Of a stretch of DNA of 64,000 bases, positions 56,774 through 64,000 are shown piece by piece (position 1 is the stretch's first letter; every line of letters starts with the position of its first letter). The stretch is from Flabesymbios commensalis (lineage: Eukaryota > Annelida > Polychaeta > Terebellida > Flabelligeridae). The notes beneath the pieces are model-generated. The model was not told the origin of the DNA. It ran no database searches and saw nothing but the letters and a program-made list of their open reading frames with translations. Where the stretch lies: the NCBI GenBank assembly GCA_964017125.1, contig OZ024908.1:83596599-83660598 (forward strand), read 5' to 3'. The position numbers and the translations under genes are program-made.

Positions 56774-57075
56774 ATCCAAATGAAATGAATCGGGCTTTAT
56801 GCCACTTCTGTGCACATACAGGCTAAATTGGGCCAGGAGAACCTCCTGAGGATGGTGAGATGACACTGCCCTCCAGACACGGGATTCGAAATTCAAACCC
56901 TGTAGGTATGAGGCCGAACACGCGACCTATCGGTCACGGAGGTCGCGGAGGTTTCACAAGTTGATGGGGAAGAAACATTTTTGTTGTTTTTTCAAACCGC
57001 CGAGACCGGGAAACGAACAACCGAACTCTAGCGTGAAAGGCAGCGGTGCTAACCACAACCCTAGAGCCGCCGCCC
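56774..57075 (-). mobile_element. Composite SINE with two tRNA-like heads
   Basis: Same two-head order as 11981..12291: tRNA-like TAGCACCGCTGCC...GTTCGTTTCCCGG head at 57070..56995, linker, then the common SINE head, body and tail. AGCAGAT flanks both sides (56767..56773 and 57076..57082). Confidence 0.87.
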
Positions 57076-57239
57076 AGCAGATTTACAAATTCATCGACCA
57101 AAGAATGTTGTACAGGGGAAAGCTCGTACTGAAACACTGGAAGGAGTTGAATGTTTCGCTGCTGCCCAATGATGAGAAAACGTGCATACAAAGCCTCATA
57201 CACAATTAAAAAAGTTACTCGTTTTGTGTACATGTATCA

Positions 57240-58085
57240 ACTATACATACAGTTACATCACGTGATGTCTGACGACCTTGACATATTCTGTTTAATCGTG
57301 ACCTGTAACTAAAATAATCAATCTTGAAGCCCTGAAACACTGGACAGACAGGACCACAATACAGCAAACTCTCACAGTTGTTGTTTATATATAAATTTGA
57401 TAAAATTATACATGTTATATGGCATTGACCTTGACCTTTAGTCGTCACCCATTGTTTAATAAATATGTAACAGTCGCCTATATTTCAAATTGACAGCGAT
57501 ATTCACCAGATACACCAGTGGTGCAGACTGGAACACTGTAACTAGAACTGTTTTTTAGAGCGGTCTTTATATATTGATTGGAAATAAGGCAAGCGTGACA
57601 TTTGAAAAAAGGTCAAGGTCACCCATGTTCGAATTTCAGCGAGATATTCGCCAGATACAAATGTGACCACTGCAGCTGAAACAGTTATTAATATATCGAT
57701 TAGCCAAGGCTAGTGATGAATGGACGGCACGACGGACGGACGGACAGACAAAAAACTATTATCAGCGAGGCAGAGGATAAATATAAGATCAGAAGTGATT
57801 TGTTTTGATTTGACCTAAACATAAATTTGATATTGGCCATTTTTTCTGCAGCCAAAGATTCAAAAGTAACATTTTACCTTGGAACATAATGAAGATTAAG
57901 CCGATTATGCTAATTATTTTAATTATGCTAATAAAAAAAGTTGCCCAAAGTTGCCACTTAGGCAACAAACCTAAATTTGTCCAGTGACATCATAATGATA
58001 TGAATCAGTCGAAACATCTTACACTTCTCATAATTTCCAGGTCCCCATTGAACATATAAGCGCAGCAACTGGACTATTAAGTGTG
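57240..58085. repeat. Dispersed repeat sequence
   Basis: 57500..57760 has the style of a marine-invertebrate dispersed repeat: AAAGGTCAAGGTCACCCATG and GCGAGATATTCGCCAGATAC (a close match to the second also at 57500), ending in GACGGACGGACGGACAGACA. 57835..58085 is the inverted partner of 54424..54780. No coding signal. Confidence 0.55.
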
Positions 58086-58214
58086 TTTTCTAATTAGATT
58101 TTCCCTGTGAGCCTACTCCATTTTCTAGTTAACATATTATTTATGAACTAAATAACTAACGCCCAGTCACACCCCACCCTCCCATATTCTTTACTGTGCT
58201 CCTTAACTAATTTT

Positions 58215-58345
58215 CAAATTCGAATTAACAATTGTCATCTTTATCCACTACGGCCGCTAATTGCTGTCGCAATTCTCGACTTGTAGTGGATGAAGATGAC
58301 TTGAAGTGGATGAAAAATGAAAAAAAATTGTTATTATTGAAACAG
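58215..58345. mobile_element. Family-2 MITE, partial
   Basis: CCACTACGGCCGCTAATTGC and mirrored GCAATTCTCGACTTGTAGTG. Left end worn, right end lost. Confidence 0.6.
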
Positions 58346-58429
58346 TTCTATGAAAAATGTTGTTGTTCAGAGATGCGAAATGTGTCTTCATACATCAGAA
58401 TTTGACGAAGAATTAAAATATTTATAATG

Positions 58430-58570
58430 GCTGTAGAACCATAACAGGTATTCAAATGAAGCGGAAAGAGCTAACTAAGACATTTATGATGATCTTATTT
58501 AAAAAACCCACTTTAATCTCAGTGGTTTATGCAAAAATATTTCGGCCTTATAATGGTTATGGGTTAAGAC
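58430..58570. mobile_element. Family-3 MITE, right half
   Basis: CATAACAGGTATTCAAATGA, GCGGAAAGAGCTAACTAAGA, GGTTATGGGTTAA end. Confidence 0.65.
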
Positions 58571-59033
58571 TCAAATGTTCTGGTCAGAGTCACTGGACTG
58601 TGTAATAACTGATCCGTGCAATAAGACGACACTGAAGGTTTTGCTGTATTATGCCATTTTTTGTTGAGAACAAATACCAAGTAGGCCCAATGCTGGGTCA
58701 ATATTGGACCGAAGTCGTACACGACGACCCAACATTAAACCAGTATTGATACCTATGGGATTGATAGCAATGGACTGGACAAAATGCTCAACAGCTTGGT
58801 AATATTAGCTGAGCTCTGGACCGTGACTTCAGCAGAGTTGATACATGTACATTCCAATTTCAAAATAACTATTTTTTCTGTGTCTATGTTTTACAGCTAA
58901 TTATCCAGCAAGTACAGTGATGATTAAGAGGTGAGATGTAGGCCAATGTATAACATTTTAGGAAGTTGTACGTTAAATCTTCAAAAATATTTTACACCCA
59001 TCCATCAAATTTGATAACTTTCTGTCACTACTC

Positions 59034-59154
59034 GGCAGACACAAGTCATTAACCCAATGTTGGGTGATTGTTGGCCACCATCTTCGACACTGGCCCAGCA
59101 ATGACTCAACACAGCAATGTCTTAACAGTGGGACAATGCCTCATGTCTGCTGGG
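59034..59154. mobile_element. Palindromic MITE, CAGCAAACACGAG family
   Basis: GGCAGACACAAGTCATTAAC mirrored by the right end CAATGCCTCATGTCTGCTGG, with a TCTTCGA centre. A second, more diverged palindrome lies at 59410..59510 and remnants at 58683..58752. Confidence 0.7.
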
Positions 59155-59510
59155 TAGGCCTACTGCTGAGTGATGATAAAATTTATAGATGGCTAGATCC
59201 AATACCCAAATGATGGCGAAAACAAATATTTTGTACGTTAGAATCACGTTGTAATCAACCTGCACAAGTGTCAAATTAGAGGAGCTTTTTTTCAAACAAA
59301 AATAAACATAGCATGGAACGCAATAAAGACCAGAAAACAATCTATCACCCTTGTCCTAGATTTGCCACTCACTGGGAATGTTATGCTATTGAATATTCCA
59401 CACTCCAATTTGTGAGCTGGCACATTGGTCTAGCGCTGTCTTAATGCTGGGCTGGCATCTTTGATGTCGGCCCAACATTGAGACAACAGTGGGCCAATGC
59501 GTGCCGGATT

Positions 59511-61131
59511 ACTATGTATGATGTTTTTTTGTGATACTGATCTGTAATTTTATTAAACACCACATGTTTAAGGTGGATGCTTAGTCATAATGCTTCGTGG
59601 GGAAAAAAAGTTTTATAAAGTGCAATATTGGCTGTATTATATTTAAATGTTATGAACCTAATGTTATGAATAAAATGAAATGCCTTCAACAATGTAGTTG
59701 TCATTGCGAAATATTTTAAAAATCCTATACAATGCTACATTATGTCTTGAAATGTTTCATTTGTTTGAATAACATAAATAATAAGCTAATCTGTGGCTGG
59801 GAATTTATACAGTTAACTCTATTCTGCATTGCTTGGTGGCCACATATGCCTACACTTTATCTGATCACAACTGCTAACATCTTAAACTGCTATTATTTTA
59901 TTTAATTTTTCACCCACTTGAAGTTGTCTCGCCAACATTTTATCAAAGACCCTGAAATACATTGAAGTATGATGATGCCTTCGGATTGAACTCTTGGCTA
60001 TTATACCATAAACATTGACATGAACACTTCTTCAGACACTGATACGGATTACCGCACCTCCGAGACGTGAGGCCCTATACAAGTAATTTAATTGAAAGAA
60101 TATTGAATTGAATATTAACCGTTATGTTGACATTACAGTTTTAAATATATTTAAAAAAAATATTATTATAGAAATATAATGTTATAATCTAAAAAATGAT
60201 CATTTTTTTAAATGTGAATTACCACCAAGCTTGCACCACAGCAGGACTGGTAATTATTATGTTTGACACAAGGACGAGAGCTGCATTTACTCGTTTGAGG
60301 AAAGGCAAGAAGTCAAACATCATGAGCTTCATCAACTCTGACTCATGAACCACTGATTGTTCAATAAACGTATTCAACTTAGGCATTGTCATAGCTTTTT
60401 TTAAAGCAGCTCCTTGTTGATGACATCAATTTTCGTTTTTAATTCCGTACTGAAGTAGTCTATCCCACGGATCATGTTTTTTTTTCAGAATTCTCATATT
60501 TTTACAAATATTTGTAATCAACATTTCTATGAAACCAGAAATAACCCAAACAAACTATTAGGTATACCTGAAGGACGATTGAATGTTTTCACAGCATTGG
60601 GCCACATGCTGATGGCATCGGCCCAGCGTTGGGTAGACAATCAGTGTTGCAGGTGTGTCCTCCCTCCTGACTATAAGACACCAATTAGCGGCGACTGCTC
60701 TGATCTTACCGTGTGATACGTGGGAATATGTGATGCAAAGTGCTCAATATTGCAGACTTGTTTTGTTTACATGGCAATATACGACCTGGAAATACAACTA
60801 TTTCACTTTTTTTCGGTGCTTTAAAATTGTTTTTGGACTTTTTCGTATTTTCAGTTAAGATCAGTAGGCTATATAGCTTCATATAAATTATATTTTCAAA
60901 ATTGACAACATTGAAAATGTCTCATCCCAAGGGGTCCCTTTAATATACTTCTAGAAGTACAAGTGGCTCTGGCTAATTATAGGTCTACTTATTTGCGTTT
61001 TAAATAACATGATGCAGCATTTTCATGTCTTCGGTATTTTGACATTTTGTTAAAGCACAGCAATAAGCTATACCCGTTCCTAATTAGTACTTAGTAAGTA
61101 GACCTACACATAATATTATTATCTGATGAAA
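59511..61131. other. No recognisable gene; repeat scraps
   Basis: A family-1 half hairpin at 59907, a palindrome remnant at 60590..60645 and an inverted copy of the TATATGAAGCTATATAGCC repeat at 60770..60950. Otherwise AT-rich with nothing I can support. Confidence 0.45.
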
Positions 61132-62667
61132 CAAAAAAGAAAATTGGAAGGAAAATTGAGCAATAAATTTGCTGGACTGGGATATATTTTCATTGAAATT
61201 GTACAGATGTAGCAATCCGAGTAATTTTCACCCTCTTGAAGTTGTTAGCGAGACATAGCTTCAAGTGGGTAAAAATGTAAAATTAACTTAGTGCTTCAAG
61301 TTTATTGCCTTTCTTTGATTGTTACATATTTAGCATAATCAACTAGTTTTCTTTTTTTCTAAGCAACTTTCCTTACTTTTTTTCAATCTCTAAATTCATA
61401 GTATTTGTTAAATGCTCAGCAAATTTTGAAACTAAGGATATATACGTATTGCCATTGATGCATATACTTATAAGCATGATAAATATCACCTTGAACAGGC
61501 AGTATAGATGTTTTTGTTAATGCGACGCTCGCCCAACATTGAACCAATGTGTCAACAGCTCGCGTTTGCTGGGGAGTATCCTAACTGTTAAACAGTCAAA
61601 TGTTGTCGGTAGTCGTGTTTTCCCCAGCCTAAATGTTACATCTCTTTTGTAACAAAAGAACGGCTTGTCTGTAGCACCAGTACTTACTCGTTTGGAAAGG
61701 CTGTTGTCACTATGTCTGTTGTAATGTAAATGATTGTTATTTTCTCACCGCTTCATTCGACAAACATGTGTCATCGAGCCAGTGCTGTTTCAATGTTGTG
61801 CTTAAGTCGTTGGCTTTCCATTGTGAAGAAATGGTCTTTTGTTAAAAAATATTTGACTATTTTCTGTTAAATGTCTCGGTATAATTATTTTATTTAGTAG
61901 CGCTCTATAGATTTCTTATTGTTATTTAAAGTCATGATAAAAAAGATACATCTTTAAAATAAGAGGCAGGGCTTGCAATGTCACATTTGACACAAACAGG
62001 TAATGACACCATATTGGAGAAAATCATAGGACAGTCATGTCATGAATCATTTAATACATGTTTTACACTGAAATAATATATCTTAAATGGACAAAATCTT
62101 TCCAGTCGTAAGGCCTATTATAAAGATGATTTATTAGATATTCAACTCAGAACGTATGAGCCATTGCATTAATAATAAGTGTATATTGAAATATACAAAA
62201 ACGGGCAAAATCGTCATAGTGGTAAGCCTGGTACAAATATGATTCATTACATGTATATTCAACTCAGAATGTATGAGCTACTGCAATAATTGAAATATAT
62301 TTGATGTACTTTCTTACTGTTGACTTTTTGATGTTGCATGAAGCACAGTCTCGATTAGTTGAACACTATATTTATACTGCTTATAAACATCAATGTTTGA
62401 TTGTAGTTATTGTTAGCGATCAACGTATCAGCAGCCTTGTAAAGTGCAGATATTACGCTTTTGCCATCCAACCGCTAAGCACGACTAAAATCGTTTTTGA
62501 TTTATTTTATTATCTGATCAAAACACGGTTATTGGGAACGAAAGGTGTCTTTACACATCAAGATTTGCATATCTCAAATTAAACAAATATTTGTAATTTT
62601 CACCGACTTGAGGTTGTGGGTCGAGGACTACACAACTTCAAGTGGGTGAAAATTTAAATTTAGTGCT

Positions 62668-62919
62668 TTAACCCTTTCACGCCTGAATTAACTATTGTCA
62701 TCTTCATCCACTACAAGCCGAGAATTGCTATCGCAATTCTCGTCTTGTAGTGGATGAAGATGATTTGATGTGGTTTAAATATCAAAGAAAATTACCACGT
62801 ATTGGTAAACCAGTTTCATGGAAATTTACGTTCTAAAACCCTTTGTTGTAGGAAAATTAAGTCTTTTTTCAGGATTGTAAAATGATGCTTTAATGCATCG
62901 TGAGGGCTTAAAGGGTTAA
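62668..62919. mobile_element. Family-2 TTAA MITE, complete (copy B)
   Basis: Duplicate of 52274..52525: TTAACCCTTTCACGCCTGAA to GGGCTTAAAGGGTTAA. Confidence 0.85.
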
Positions 62920-63571
62920 AACCAGAGAGGATGTATACATCATTCCATGTAAGGGTTAATAGTAAACTGATGGCCTTTACGAGACACAATTTCCAGAATT
63001 TTTCAACCGCATGGCTCAAACAGGTTTGTGATCTATGACAATGTATAAACAATGATTTAGTGTGATCAAAGTCATGTATATGAAGTACACACTGGGAGGA
63101 GTCTCAACATGTGTGCTTCCCTATTGTCCATGGTGTGACATCATTGCAGACACACAAAGGTCAGCTTAAAGAAGCAGACTCATCGACCTCAAGTACCAGG
63201 GCCTTGGAAAACGAGGTTCCTTAACCCCTAGAGCACTAACGTCAACTATTAACTATAATACTGCTTCCCTATTTTTTTCACACTTGTGTAGCCAATTTTT
63301 TTAACTTAAAAATGTCTTCAAATCTGTGGAACTGATAAGATATGATTTAGTTTTACAAATCAAGTAATTTACAGTCAGCTGTGGATCACGACACAACTTC
63401 AAGTGACTGAAAATTTCAATTGAGTATATCAGTGCCTCAGGGTTAATTTCGAATTGTCTATAGTTCACTTTGTTCAGGATGTGATAGATCATTGTAGATA
63501 AACTAATGCAATTCAGAGAGTTCACGTTTCTAATGCTTACATCTGATTATCATGATGTTTGTGTTTTTCAG

Positions 63572-63653
63572 ATCCACATCAAAGGACGGATCTCCACGAG
63601 CTCGCTCTTCCTCGCTCAGCTCACGACAGAGACCTAGCAGTATGATTCGCTGA
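63572..63653 (+). CDS. BORCS8: Duplicate BORCS8 terminal exon
   Basis: All 82 bases are identical to exon 8 at 53145..53226, including the reading frame and the TGA. The TTTGTGTTTTTCAG acceptor is kept. It is therefore competent as an alternative last exon giving the same protein end but a different 3' UTR. The flanking intron copies have diverged by substitutions and indels, so strict identity of the exon is notable. Whether it is used cannot be told from the sequence. Confidence 0.7.
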
Positions 63654-64000
63654 ATATTATGACAGATCTCTTGTGCTCGCTCATCCTCTTTCATGACAGA
63701 GCGGTATGATTCGCTGATTATATTGACTAATCTCCTTTTGCTTGCTCAGCTAACAAGAGAGACCTAACAGTATGATTCGCTGATTATAATGTCTTGATAT
63801 ACTTGTGTTCGCTCAGCTCACAAGAGACCTGGCAGTATGATTCGCTGATTCTAATGACTTGATCTCCTTGTCCTAGCTCGGCCAACGACAGAGACATAGC
63901 AGTATGATTCGCTTATTAGAATGACGTATCTCCACGTGCTCGCTCTTGCTCGCTCAGCTCACACCAAAGACCTAGCTGTATGATTCTCTGATTGTAGTGA
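63590..64000. repeat. Exon-derived tandem array, copy B (cut by window end)
   Basis: Same unit structure as 53163..53640. ATGATTCGCTGA-type anchors recur at about 63642, 63706, 63772, 63837, 63904 and 63981. The array therefore existed before the segmental duplication. Confidence 0.88.

Larger units (their letters stand above)
55750..57233 (-). pseudogene. Broken orphan ORF of a dispersed invertebrate family
   Basis: Coding-like pieces read on the minus strand in this order: QLLPVFQYELSPVQHSL (near 57150), MKRLASDSETVPKP (near 56730), MWKGQGPSIKKTPKF (56416 down) and RARLQMWKALAP (near 56160), with an acidic tail before 55760. FQYELSPV, the WKGQG block and RA..QMWKAL recall a large, uncharacterised ORF family that I remember from many invertebrate genomes and that is probably element-borne. 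The family name and function are unknown to me. It is broken in several places and also split by two SINEs (55848..56031 and 56774..57075). Confidence 0.5.
61132..64000 (+). repeat. Direct segmental duplication, copy B (runs off window)
   Basis: Matches copy A from CAAAAAAGAAAATTGG onward. The offset grows from 10,328 at the start to 10,427 at the exon, because B carries net extra sequence, for example CACACTGGGAGGAGTCTCAA at about 63089. Copy A in turn has TTAAGGG after its family-2 MITE that copy B lacks. Confidence 0.93.

Noticed and set aside
58899-58933. Exon-like piece between TTTTACAG and GAG|GTGAGA
   Set aside because: It would put TAA immediately in frame after BORCS8 exon 7, and has no homology. 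Probably chance splice words.

Overview
The window is from an animal nuclear genome: AT-rich, intron-bearing and packed with repeats. One spliced host gene can be read, an orthologue of the BORC subunit BORCS8 on the + strand (eight proposed coding exons, 42931..53226). The repeat content (tRNA-derived SINEs, decayed CR1/jockey-type LINE pieces, several families of hairpin-forming MITEs, frequent AGGCCTA words) suggests a marine invertebrate deuterostome such as an echinoderm, hemichordate or lancelet. That placement is an inference from style, not a proof.

Layout. 1..5088 is a tandem satellite of 23-bp units with higher-order duplications. 5100..17750 is a repeat field: TTAA-flanked MITEs, about 100-bp palindromes, GCAAAG-type hairpins, two fold-back elements (7280..8755 and 9870..11141), SINEs, and LINE scraps at 6500 and 16400. 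17750..37800 continues in this way, with a 1.6-kb terminal-inverted-repeat element (19465..21052), long microsatellites (TAA, ACTC, CTT), G-rich minisatellites, three minus-strand LINE remnants and one unidentified coding-like fragment (29552..29772). 37993..40150 is a 5'-truncated LINE whose reverse transcriptase frame has one stop and one frame change.

42397..53226 holds the BORCS8 gene, with a 42-bp minisatellite just upstream and many MITEs in its introns. Its last coding exon lies inside a tandem array of about 65-bp units. Part of intron 7, the last exon and that array were duplicated about 10.4 kb downstream (50804..53577 and 61132..64000), giving an intact second terminal exon. Between the two copies lies a broken, minus-strand orphan ORF of a kind I recall from many invertebrate genomes (about 55750..57233), itself hit by two SINEs with clear target duplications.

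Most dynamics visible here are repeat dynamics. MITEs with CCC...GGG termini sit in TTAA targets (piggyBac-like) and are nested in each other, a SINE exists in one-head and two-head forms, and tandem amplification and segmental duplication act on the 3' end of the only host gene. No prokaryotic features, CRISPR arrays, rRNA genes or functional tRNA genes are seen.
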